Assembly (NCBI GenBank): GCA_030641505.1
Contig: DAOWHI010000009.1
Span: forward strand, 1 to 10,119
Reading direction: 5' to 3'
DNA from: Gemmatimonadota bacterium
GTDB taxonomy: Bacteria; Gemmatimonadota; Gemmatimonadetes; JACCXV01; JAHWKZ01
Length of the DNA: 10,119 nucleotides
Under the pieces are notes generated by a model, which was given only the letters and a program-made list of their open reading frames with translations, searched no databases and had not been told where the DNA came from. A program made the position numbers and the translations under genes. Positions 1 to 8,167 of the stretch are shown here, in pieces; within the stretch, counting starts at the first letter, position 1; each line of letters begins with the position of its first letter.

Positions 1-376
1 CGCGACCATCACGGCCTTCCAAGGTCAGCACGGTCGCATCAACATGCACGACCACATCTTCATCCAAGAGGGTGCGGACACGGCCGGCATTGCGGGCGGA
101 CTCGTAAGCATCGTCTGGAAAAACGTCCCAGGCTCCGAACACCAACTGGTCGAGCCCCGCTATGGGCAAGAAATCCTTGATCTTTGGGACCCGTCTTTCG
201 GGCCTTCCACCGAGCCGAATCGTCCCCATTTGGGTCAACGAGCCGAACGGCTGACCTATCCCCCGTCGAACCGCCTCGACACCGGCCATGAAGGTCGTCG
301 CCACGGCTCCCATCCCGGGGAGCAGCACCCCCAGCGTACCGCCCGCCGACGAGATTGGGGTTGGCTGCGTGGTCAT
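1..376 (-). CDS. ino1: myo-inositol-1-phosphate synthase, N-terminal part (cut by window edge)
   Basis: This is the first 125 codons of a gene that runs off the left edge. The family converts glucose-6-phosphate to inositol-3-phosphate (also called 1L-myo-inositol-1-phosphate) using NAD in the cytoplasm. Seen: after the start MTTQPTP comes a Rossmann-type beginning, GTLGVLLPGMGAVATTF (about residues 13-29), then GVEAVRRG, the conserved stretch SLTQMGTIRLG, KIKDFLPIAGLDQLVFGAWD and FPDDAYESA, all characteristic of bacterial and archaeal inositol-phosphate synthases. The ATG at 376-374 is preceded by AAGGCG as a Shine-Dalgarno sequence, and the frame is closed by a TGA at 406-404, so the start is well fixed. 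It lies 80 bases downstream of the CDP-alcohol phosphotransferase on the same strand, probably in one operon. The family assignment is firm; the C-terminal catalytic part is not visible. Confidence 0.93.
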   Translation of the reverse strand, partial: MTTQPTPISSAGGTLGVLLPGMGAVATTFMAGVEAVRRGIGQPFGSLTQMGTIRLGGRPERRVPKIKDFLPIAGLDQLVFGAWDVFPDDAYESARNAGRVRTLLDEDVVVHVDATVLTLEGRDGR

Positions 377-426
377 CGGCTCGCCTTGCTGGCACCAGCA
401 CCGTCATGTCGCCGCTCATCGTTCAT
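373..426 (-). CDS. possible 17-codon leader ORF overlapping the ino1 start
   Basis: In the gap between the CDP-alcohol phosphotransferase and ino1, an ATG at 426-424 follows the sequence AGGGGA by four bases, a better-placed Shine-Dalgarno than the one before ino1. The frame reads MNDERRHDGAGASKASR and stops at a TGA (375-373) that overlaps the ino1 ATG as ATGA. This is the layout expected of a mini-cistron that feeds ribosomes to the next gene by translational coupling. The peptide resembles nothing I recognise and is too short to judge from codon use. It may be chance. Confidence 0.3.
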   Translation of the reverse strand: MNDERRHDGAGASKASR

Positions 427-456
427 CGGTTCCCCTAGTTCCTCACTCGTGGTTCG

Positions 457-1110
457 CTAGTCCGCTGTGTCCAACGGAACACCGTGGCCAACCTTGTATA
501 CGCTATAGATGCGCTCGACCGCCGTCAGGTTCGCCAGTATGGCGATCAATCCAATTGCAATCAGCAACGGAGTGTATTGCAATGCTGGATTCACGAAACG
601 GACAAGCGCTACCAGCAGTCCTCCGACCCCCAACGCAACCACCCGTTCCGGCCGTTGCATCAATCCTACGGTGCACTCGATCCCGAGCGCCTCAGCCCGA
701 GCCCGAGTGTACGAGACCATCAACGATCCAACCATCGCCAGAATGACGACGTAGCCAACCCACCAGAAGTTGGGCAACGGTCGAAAGTAGGCGTACAGCG
801 AGAAGTACACGGCGATCTCGGAGATGCGATCCAACGTCGAATCGTAGAACGAGCCGAACTTGGACGCCAAGCCTGACTCACGCGCGACGCGGCCATCCAA
901 TGTATCCATCAGTCCGCCGACTAGGAAGATCACTATTCCTAGCACCAAGTGCCGAGAGAAAACAACGACTGCCGCAGCGAGGGTGACTAAGAAGCCAACA
1001 GTGCTAATCAGGTTCGGGTGCACGCCTCTTCGAACGAGCCCGAACACGATCGGGTCGAGTAGCCGGACGAAACTGTTCTTTAGCCAGTCGGGCATGACAA
1101 TCGTCGCCAC
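457..1110 (-). CDS. CDP-alcohol phosphatidyltransferase, probable phosphatidylinositol-phosphate synthase
   Basis: This is a 217-residue integral membrane enzyme of the CDP-alcohol phosphotransferase family, which transfers a phosphatidyl group from a CDP-lipid to an alcohol. The metal and CDP-binding signature D-x2-DG-x2-AR-x8-G-x3-D-x3-D is complete, with D69, D72, G73, A76, R77, G86, D90 and D94. Several hydrophobic segments follow (about 37-66, 98-110, 118-133, 157-172 and 180-196). The stretch SYTRARAEALG (133-143) and the motif RPER (153-156) resemble the mycobacterial and archaeal enzymes that use inositol phosphate rather than glycerol phosphate. The adjacent inositol-phosphate synthase supports the same substrate, so I infer the product to be phosphatidylinositol phosphate; phosphatidylglycerophosphate synthase is the main alternative. 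The start is either the GTG at 1110, with a possible AAGAG upstream, or the ATG at 1095, five codons shorter. The gene is separated from trxA by a terminator, so it probably has its own promoter, which I could not identify. Confidence 0.85.
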   Translation of the reverse strand: MATIVMPDWLKNSFVRLLDPIVFGLVRRGVHPNLISTVGFLVTLAAAVVVFSRHLVLGIVIFLVGGLMDTLDGRVARESGLASKFGSFYDSTLDRISEIAVYFSLYAYFRPLPNFWWVGYVVILAMVGSLMVSYTRARAEALGIECTVGLMQRPERVVALGVGGLLVALVRFVNPALQYTPLLIAIGLIAILANLTAVERIYSVYKVGHGVPLDTAD

Positions 1111-1146
1111 CGGATGTGGCTCTTAGACACGAGCATTACAAAACGA

Positions 1147-1183
1147 CGGGGCTCATCGTCGACCGCCTCGACAATGAGCCCCG
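1147..1183 (-). terminator. intrinsic terminator of trxA
   Basis: The stem consists of 16-base arms (1147-1162 and 1168-1183) with a five-base loop. The single mismatch, C1157 against A1173 on the plus strand, becomes a G-U pair in RNA made from the minus strand. On that strand the hairpin is followed by TCGTTTTGTAAT, which supplies a short U run, whereas the plus-strand side is followed by no T run. It begins about 45 bases after the trxA stop and ends before the next minus-strand gene. Confidence 0.82.
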
Positions 1184-1228
1184 AGCGCTCAACTAGATCG
1201 CGCCATTCAGGCGGCCCCAAGCGCCAAC

Positions 1229-1558
1229 CTAGAGATGCGCTTCGATAACTTCTTCGAGGCGCTGCTTGGGTACCGCGCCTACGACGGTATCGATGACTTC
1301 CCCACCTTTAAAGAACAATAGACTCGGGATCGAGCGCACGGCATACTCCTGCGCCGTACGCTGATTCGAGTCGACATCCATCTTGCAGACCTTGAGCTGG
1401 CCGTTGAACTGCTCCGCCAACTCGCCGATCGTCGGTGCGATCATCTTGCAGGGGCCGCACCATTCGGCCCAAAAGTCAACCAAGGTCAGCGTATCTGACT
1501 GCTTGACCTCAGCATCGAAGTTGTCGTCGGTCACGGCGTGAATAGTAGTCGATGTCAT
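1229..1558 (-). CDS. trxA: thioredoxin
   Basis: This is a 109-residue cytoplasmic thioredoxin, a dithiol reductant for ribonucleotide reductase, methionine sulfoxide reductase and similar partners. The active site WCGPC occupies residues 33-37 within the usual context VDFWAEWCGPCKM, and the cis-proline is P78 in SIPSL. The buried Asp of classical thioredoxins corresponds to D29 in LVDFW, and the C-terminal GAVPKQRLEEVI matches the last helix. The length is standard. The ATG is preceded by a purine-rich GGAGAAAGAGAGAGGGAGA, giving a ribosome binding site. The gene appears monocistronic, with a terminator at 1147-1183 downstream and a promoter overlapping that of the divergent mce gene upstream. 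There is nothing unusual in the protein. Confidence 0.97.
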   Translation of the reverse strand: MTSTTIHAVTDDNFDAEVKQSDTLTLVDFWAEWCGPCKMIAPTIGELAEQFNGQLKVCKMDVDSNQRTAQEYAVRSIPSLLFFKGGEVIDTVVGAVPKQRLEEVIEAHL

Positions 1559-1602
1559 CTATCTCCCTCTCTCTTTCTCCTCGCCAACGGGCCGAAACTG
1601 GC

Positions 1603-1632
1603 TCGACGGCGGCCCGATCGAGCGGCTATAAT
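1603..1632 (+). promoter_or_regulatory. sigma-70-type promoter for mce
   Basis: A perfect TATAAT at 1627-1632 lies 18 bases after TCGACG (1603-1608), which matches the -35 consensus TTGACA at four of six positions. Transcription would begin near 1639, giving a 5' leader of about 70 nt before the mce ATG at 1709. The -10 is shared with the opposing trxA promoter. Confidence 0.6.
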
Positions 1633-1642
1633 AACCGCCGCT
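1621..1642. promoter_or_regulatory. inverted repeat bracketing the shared -10 region
   Basis: AGCGGC (1621-1626) and GCCGCT (1637-1642) form a perfect six-base inverted repeat with a ten-base AT-rich centre that contains both -10 hexamers. Its position makes it a candidate operator able to block both divergent promoters, but six-base arms can arise by chance. Confidence 0.35.
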
Positions 1643-1657
1643 AATTCCGAGTGCCAA
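1628..1657 (-). promoter_or_regulatory. sigma-70-type promoter for trxA
   Basis: On the minus strand TTGGCA (1657-1652, five of six bases matching TTGACA) is followed after 18 bases by TATTAT (1633-1628, five of six matching TATAAT). Transcription would start near 1621, leaving a leader of about 62 nt before the trxA ATG at 1558. It overlaps the plus-strand mce promoter. Confidence 0.6.
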
Positions 1658-1708
1658 CCAGGTATACGTGATAGCCTGGGGGGCTGTTCCCGACACGGAT
1701 GAACGAGA

Positions 1709-2142
1709 ATGACTGTCCGCCTCGCCCATATAGGCATCGCCGTTCGATCGATCGTCGATGCGCGTGTTTTCTACGAAGAGGTGCTGGGCCTCGAAGTCAA
1801 GAAGATCGAGGAGATCGCGAGCGAGGGCGTGCGTGTCGCGCTGTTGCCATTCCCCGGCGGCGAGATCGAGCTACTGGAGGCGTTGGACCCCGAGACTCCA
1901 GTGGGACGTTTCCTGGCCAAGCACGGCGAGGGACTGCATCATGTTTCGTTTGACGTGCCAGACGTCAGGAAAGCGATCCTAGCGGGTATCGAGCACGGCG
2001 TCGAAACGGTTGGCGAAGCGCCCCGGCGGGGCGCTGAAGGCCGAGAGATCGCATTCTTTCACCCGCTGTTTACTCACGGTGTATTGGTTGAGGTAGCAGG
2101 TCCGCGGAACGACGCACCGGCCTCACAGCCTCAAGAGCAGAA

Positions 2143-2146
<4 letters not shown>
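1709..2146 (+). CDS. mce: methylmalonyl-CoA epimerase
   Basis: This 145-residue protein belongs to the glyoxalase/vicinal oxygen chelate fold and interconverts the (S) and (R) forms of methylmalonyl-CoA, linking propionyl-CoA carboxylation to methylmalonyl-CoA mutase and succinyl-CoA. Two repeated half-domains are visible. Probable metal ligands are H7 in LAHIGIAV, E54 in EIELLEAL, H77 or H78 in GEGLHHVSFDV and E128 in HGVLVEV. The motifs EGLHHVSFDV and FFHPLFTHGVLVE are typical of this enzyme rather than of general glyoxalases. The length matches the family, with a short hydrophilic tail. The ribosome binding site is weak (ACGAGA). No mutase or carboxylase gene is in the window, so the rest of the pathway must lie elsewhere. 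The stop overlaps the clpB stop by four bases. Confidence 0.93.
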
Positions 2147-4761
<2,615 letters not shown>

Positions 4762-4770
4762 GATGCGGGA

Positions 4771-4799
4771 AAAGTACAAACAACGCGGGGCCGGGTCAT
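4771..4799 (-). promoter_or_regulatory. predicted clpB promoter, probably leaderless
   Basis: On the minus strand ATGACC (4799-4794, four of six matching TTGACA) is followed after 17 bases by TACTTT (4776-4771), with TG directly before the latter. Only nine bases separate the box from the ATG, and there is no Shine-Dalgarno, so the transcript would start at or near the start codon. I did not see a CIRCE-type heat-shock repeat here. Confidence 0.4.
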
Positions 4800-4820
4800 G
4801 CGCGGTTTTGGCATTGACCT

Positions 4821-4828
4821 TGTATATT
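4821..4828 (+). promoter_or_regulatory. predicted -10 box of the ytxG-like gene, probably leaderless
   Basis: TGTATATT (4821-4828) ends ten bases before the ATG at 4839, and no Shine-Dalgarno is present between them. No good -35 is found 16-18 bases upstream, so the call rests on the TG-extended -10 and on the similar boxes before clpB and gatC. Confidence 0.38.
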
Positions 4829-4838
4829 TGTCCGCCGC

Positions 4839-5228
4839 ATGGAGTACGCCCTCTGGAACACGATTGCGCTCTGGATCATCGCTTCGTTTTTCCTGGTGCT
4901 CACCCTGCTCCTGATCTTCGTGGGAATCCCGGTGGCGCTGGACATCAAGCGATCGGCCAGGCACTTGCAAGGGACCGTCGATGAGGTGCGGGTCAAGATG
5001 GACCCGATTCTCTTCAACGCGCAGTCGATGGCCGACGATCTCCAGGAAATGACGTCGACCGCCAAGCGCGAGGTCAACCGGATGGGCTCCTCGGTTGATC
5101 GCGTGAGCTCCCGCATCGATGATCTGGCCTCATTAATCGAAGTAGTACAGGACGAGATCCAGCAACCGCTGCTCAAGTCGGTGGCCACTCTGTCGGGAGC
5201 GCGCCGTTTTCTGTCGCGCTACTTGTGA
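4839..5228 (+). CDS. DUF948/YtxG-like single-pass membrane protein
   Basis: This is a 129-residue protein with one N-terminal membrane segment (about residues 8-34, IALWIIASFFLVLTLLLIFV) followed by a charged helical region with heptad-like spacing (about 36-115) likely to form a coiled coil. The arrangement, the motif of the SARHLQGTVDEVRVKMDPIL type and the following YtxH-like gene suggest the DUF948 family, whose Bacillus subtilis member YtxG is encoded beside YtxH in a stress-induced operon. The biochemical role is unknown. The ATG is close to the predicted promoter box and lacks a Shine-Dalgarno, so initiation is probably leaderless. It is divergent from clpB with 77 bases between starts and is first in the plus-strand group ending with the phospholipase. 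Family assignment is from pattern and context, so moderate. Confidence 0.72.
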   Translation: MEYALWNTIALWIIASFFLVLTLLLIFVGIPVALDIKRSARHLQGTVDEVRVKMDPILFNAQSMADDLQEMTSTAKREVNRMGSSVDRVSSRIDDLASLIEVVQDEIQQPLLKSVATLSGARRFLSRYL

Positions 5229-5276
5229 TGCGTCATTGTTGAACGATGGATTGTCAACGCAACTGGGCCGCTAGCC

Positions 5277-5282
5277 AGGAGA
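5277..5282 (+). promoter_or_regulatory. Shine-Dalgarno of the YtxH-like gene
   Basis: AGGAGA lies four bases before the ATG at 5287. It is the clearest Shine-Dalgarno in the window and shows that the organism uses this mode of initiation, in contrast with the SD-less first genes nearby. Confidence 0.7.
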
Positions 5283-5286
5283 ATCG

Positions 5287-5667
5287 ATGAACGATCGCGA
5301 TACGAGCGCCGTAGATTTTGGCGCCGCATTCATGCTCGGCGCCTTGTTTGGGGCTGGAATCATCATGCTCGTGGCGCCGCGTCCACGTCGGAAAACCGCA
5401 AAGGACGTAAGCAAACGGGTCAACAAGCAGAGTCAGCGCCTCAAGAAGGACGCCCGCAAGCACTTCGAGGAGGCCGGTGAATTGGCCCGTGAAGCGGGCG
5501 AGGAGTGGTTGGGCGAAGCGGAGGACCGCTTCGGGACGCTCAGCGAAGAGATCTCAGCAGCCGTCGAGGACGGGATGCGGTCGATTAGGGAAACGGTCGC
5601 CGAGGAACTCCATGGCATGGAGCGCAGGCTTACCAGCAAGAAACGAAAGCGAAAGCTCTTCCGCTAA
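5287..5667 (+). CDS. YtxH-like membrane-anchored protein
   Basis: This 126-residue protein has a short N-terminus, one membrane segment (about residues 10-31, FGAAFMLGALFGAGIIMLV) ending in APRPRRKTAKDV, and a long charged helical region. The glycine-rich helix ending in LxAPRxxRKT is the signature of YtxH-like proteins, small membrane proteins often induced by general stress whose biochemical role is not established. The C-terminus is strongly basic (KKRKRKLFR), and the cytosolic part alternates acidic and basic residues as in an amphipathic helix or coiled coil. It follows the YtxG-like gene after 58 bases and precedes the phospholipase gene by five, so the three are probably cotranscribed. 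Confidence 0.78.
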   Translation: MNDRDTSAVDFGAAFMLGALFGAGIIMLVAPRPRRKTAKDVSKRVNKQSQRLKKDARKHFEEAGELAREAGEEWLGEAEDRFGTLSEEISAAVEDGMRSIRETVAEELHGMERRLTSKKRKRKLFR

Positions 5668-5672
5668 ACACG

Positions 5673-6701
5673 ATGGCCGCTGCGATCCTAACGATCGCCC
5701 TGCTGTTGCTGCTCGTTACCCCCGAGGCGGCATGGGCTTGGGGCCCGCCGACTCATGCTTTCCTGGGGTCCCAGATTCTCGGCGACTTGGCGATTCTGCC
5801 ACCGGTCATACGCGAACTGCTGTCGGCCCATCCGCAACGGTTCCTCTACGGCAACCTCTCAGCCGACATCACCCAGGCCAAGGAGTATGTCGAGTACAAC
5901 AGGCATTGCCATAACTGGACGGTTGGGTTCGAGGTTCTGGACGAAGCCGACACGCCTGAATTGCAGGCTTTCGCGCTGGGCTACCTGTGCCACCTGGCCG
6001 CGGACACAATCGCCCATAACGTCTTCGTGCCCCGGCGGCTGATATCGACGCCGCACGCCAAAACGCTCGGCCACACGTATTGGGAGTACCGCTTCGACAC
6101 CCAACTCGGGGACGAGTATCTGCGCCTCGCCCGCGAGATCGTGACGAGTGATCATGCACGACCCGACGCGTTGCTCGAGCACGTGCTCACACAACCGTTT
6201 TTCTCGTTCCAAACCAATAAGCGAATCTTCCAGCACATCATCCATCTTTCCAATCGCGAACGCTGGAACAACCTCTGGGTTCGGATGGCGGATAACTCGC
6301 GGTGGGAACTAGCCTCGGGAACCGTGGATCGTTACGTCGAGCTATCGCTCGCCTATGTGCATGACCTCTTGATGATGGGCGGCGCTAGCTTATCGCAACA
6401 ACTCGACCCGATCGGACGGGAGCGACTGGCTCTCGCCAAGCGACTCCGACGGCGACATTTTCGCGCCGCGCGCCGGGAGACGACCCGCGATTTCGCCAAC
6501 ATGCCGATCTCGACGCTCACATTCGAGGACGCGGCACGATTCTTCGCGACGCGCCCCGTAGCGCAGGCGGAGATCGAGCGTCATGCAGAGGAGCATTTCC
6601 CTGAGCCGCCCTGGCCAACCCGTTCCAAGGAACGACTCGAGACGGGCGATACCTACCATTTCTGGTCGCAGTTTCGCGCCCGTCTCGCGGCTACTCGTTA
6701 A
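5673..6701 (+). CDS. secreted zinc-dependent phospholipase C family protein
   Basis: This 342-residue protein resembles zinc-dependent phospholipase C and nuclease S1/P1-type enzymes, which cleave phosphate esters with three zinc ions. Residues 1-22 are a signal peptide (hydrophobic 4-15, cleavage predicted after AWA), leaving tryptophan 23 as the mature N-terminus. In Bacillus cereus phospholipase C the N-terminal Trp is itself a zinc ligand. Counterparts of the other ligands can be proposed: H28, D65, H78 or H80, H107 and D111 in HLAAD, H115, and H134 with E138 in HTYWE. The C-terminal part (about 190-342) is basic, helical and unlike the B. cereus enzyme. The start is five bases after the ytxH-like stop, suggesting translation from the same message; no strong Shine-Dalgarno is seen. 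It probably acts outside the cytoplasmic membrane. The substrate cannot be told from sequence; phospholipid is family inference. Confidence 0.82.
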   Translation: MAAAILTIALLLLLVTPEAAWAWGPPTHAFLGSQILGDLAILPPVIRELLSAHPQRFLYGNLSADITQAKEYVEYNRHCHNWTVGFEVLDEADTPELQAFALGYLCHLAADTIAHNVFVPRRLISTPHAKTLGHTYWEYRFDTQLGDEYLRLAREIVTSDHARPDALLEHVLTQPFFSFQTNKRIFQHIIHLSNRERWNNLWVRMADNSRWELASGTVDRYVELSLAYVHDLLMMGGASLSQQLDPIGRERLALAKRLRRRHFRAARRETTRDFANMPISTLTFEDAARFFATRPVAQAEIERHAEEHFPEPPWPTRSKERLETGDTYHFWSQFRARLAATR

Positions 6702-8167
6702 CTGAGCTTTCGGCGCAGGATCTGGTTGACCAGTTCGGGGTTGGCCTGGCCCTTGGTGCGTCGCATGACTTGGCCCACGAAAAACCCCAACAACCCCTCT
6801 TTGCCACCGCGGTAGGCCTCTACCTCGTCAGGATGACCGTCAATCACAGCGTCGATCTCGGTCTCCAGCGCGGTCGCGTCGGAGATCTGCTCAAGGCCGT
6901 GCTTCTCGATGATGGCGAGAGGATTACCGCCGCCATGCTCCACCATGATTTCCAAGACTTCTTTGGCTGCACTCCCTGAGATCCTGCCTTTTTGCTTGCT
7001 CTCCAGGAGCTGCGCCAGATCCGCGGGCGCGATTGGCTGTGGACTTGGCTCAAGCCGTACCGCTTGACCGCGCTCGTTAGCCAACCGCAGAACCTCTCCC
7101 ATGACCCAATTCGAGACCTCCTTGGGCTCCTTGAACAACTCGACCACCGCCTCGTAGTAATCGGCCAGCGAGCGAGTCGCGGTTAGCACGTCGGCGTCGT
7201 AGGCGGGCAAACCGTGTTCGGTCACCAACCTGGCCGCGCGGGCTCGCGGCATCTCGGGCAGGTTGGACCAAACCCGTTCACTCATCGTGCTATCGACTGC
7301 CAACGGCTCCAGATCTGGCTCGGGAAAGTAGCGGTAGTCGTGCGACTCTTCCTTGGAGCGCATCGGTCGAGCCTCGCTGCGAGCGCTATCCCACAACCGC
7401 GTCTCGTGAACCACTTGCTCCCCGGCCTCCAAAAGCGTGGCCTGGCGCTCGATCTCGAACACCAACGCGTCCTCGACAAAACGGAACGAGTTGACGTTCT
7501 TGACCTCGGTCTTGGTGCCGAACTCGGGCCTGCCCGCGGGGCGAAGCGACACGTTGGCGTCGCACCGGAGGCTACCCTCCTCCATGTTGCAGTCGGACAC
7601 GTCGAGGTACTCGAGGGTTTGCTTGACCGCCCGTAGGTATAGGTACGCCTCGCGTGGGCTTCGCAGGTCGGGTTCGCTCACGATCTCGATCAGTGGCGTT
7701 CCGCAACGATTGAAATCGACCAACGTGCCGGACTCGGTGTGCGTCGACTTGCCGGCGTCTTCCTCGAGGTGGACCCGGGTGATGCCGATCGGTTTCTCGG
7801 TATCGTCGTCGAGGACGATTGTGATCGAGCCGCCGGTCGCCAACGGTCGGTCGAACTGCGAGATCTGGTACCCCTTTGGAAGATCGGGGTAGAAGTAGTG
7901 CTTGCGAGCGAAGAGCGACGTTTCGTGCACGGTGCAACCCAGCGCCAGCGCGGCGGTGACCGCCAGCTCGACGGCGCCAGCGTTCAAAACCGGTAGGACC
8001 CCCGGATAGCCAAGGCACACCGGGCAGACCTGAGTGTTCGGTGGCGCTCCGTACGTCGTCGCGCAGGCGCAAAAGATCTTGCTGGCGGTCTTCAGCTGGG
8101 CGTGCACCTCCAGACCGATCACCGGCTCGTAGCGCTCGAGCACCAGGTCCACTTCGACCGGGTTCAT
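6698..8167 (-). CDS. gatB: Asp-tRNA(Asn)/Glu-tRNA(Gln) amidotransferase subunit B
   Basis: This 489-residue subunit phosphorylates misacylated Glu-tRNA(Gln) (or Asp-tRNA(Asn)) and amidates it with ammonia tunnelled from GatA. Seen: VIGLEVHAQLKT (16-27) with E20 and H22 of the kinase pocket; a four-cysteine site C33, C35, C48 and C51 (FCAC...CPVC), a probable structural zinc site found in many bacterial GatB proteins; LGYPGVLPVLN; RKHYFYPDLPKGYQISQ; HLEEDAGKS; and DYRYFPEPDLEP. The C-terminal third (about 340-489) is the helical and YqeY-like tail that grips tRNA. The length is typical. The ATG overlaps the gatA stop as ATGA, indicating translational coupling. Its stop overlaps the phospholipase stop tail to tail. 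Confidence 0.97.
   Translation of the reverse strand: MNPVEVDLVLERYEPVIGLEVHAQLKTASKIFCACATTYGAPPNTQVCPVCLGYPGVLPVLNAGAVELAVTAALALGCTVHETSLFARKHYFYPDLPKGYQISQFDRPLATGGSITIVLDDDTEKPIGITRVHLEEDAGKSTHTESGTLVDFNRCGTPLIEIVSEPDLRSPREAYLYLRAVKQTLEYLDVSDCNMEEGSLRCDANVSLRPAGRPEFGTKTEVKNVNSFRFVEDALVFEIERQATLLEAGEQVVHETRLWDSARSEARPMRSKEESHDYRYFPEPDLEPLAVDSTMSERVWSNLPEMPRARAARLVTEHGLPAYDADVLTATRSLADYYEAVVELFKEPKEVSNWVMGEVLRLANERGQAVRLEPSPQPIAPADLAQLLESKQKGRISGSAAKEVLEIMVEHGGGNPLAIIEKHGLEQISDATALETEIDAVIDGHPDEVEAYRGGKEGLLGFFVGQVMRRTKGQANPELVNQILRRKLS

Noticed and set aside
60..419. 119-codon minus-strand ORF starting MSGDMTV
   Set aside because: It overlaps the ino1 coding region in another frame, is Arg/Gly/Asp-rich as typical of shadow frames, and resembles no family.
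288..1126. Several plus-strand ORFs opposite ino1 and the phosphotransferase
   Set aside because: They are antisense to well-supported genes, lack ribosome binding sites and have low-complexity translations.
1658..1679. CCAGG...CCTGG inverted repeat in the mce leader as a riboswitch or attenuator
   Set aside because: The stem is five bases, with no U run or further conserved structure.
4762..4779. TTG start adding six residues to ClpB
   Set aside because: MYFSRI has no counterpart in ClpB starts, no Shine-Dalgarno precedes it and the predicted -10 box lies within it.
4780..4838. CIRCE-type heat-shock operator between clpB and the ytxG-like gene
   Set aside because: I found no long inverted repeat with a nine-base spacer in this gap.
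5229..5286. Hairpin GTTGA...TCAAC between the ytxG-like and ytxH-like genes as a terminator
   Set aside because: The stem has only five bases with an eleven-base loop and no T run follows.
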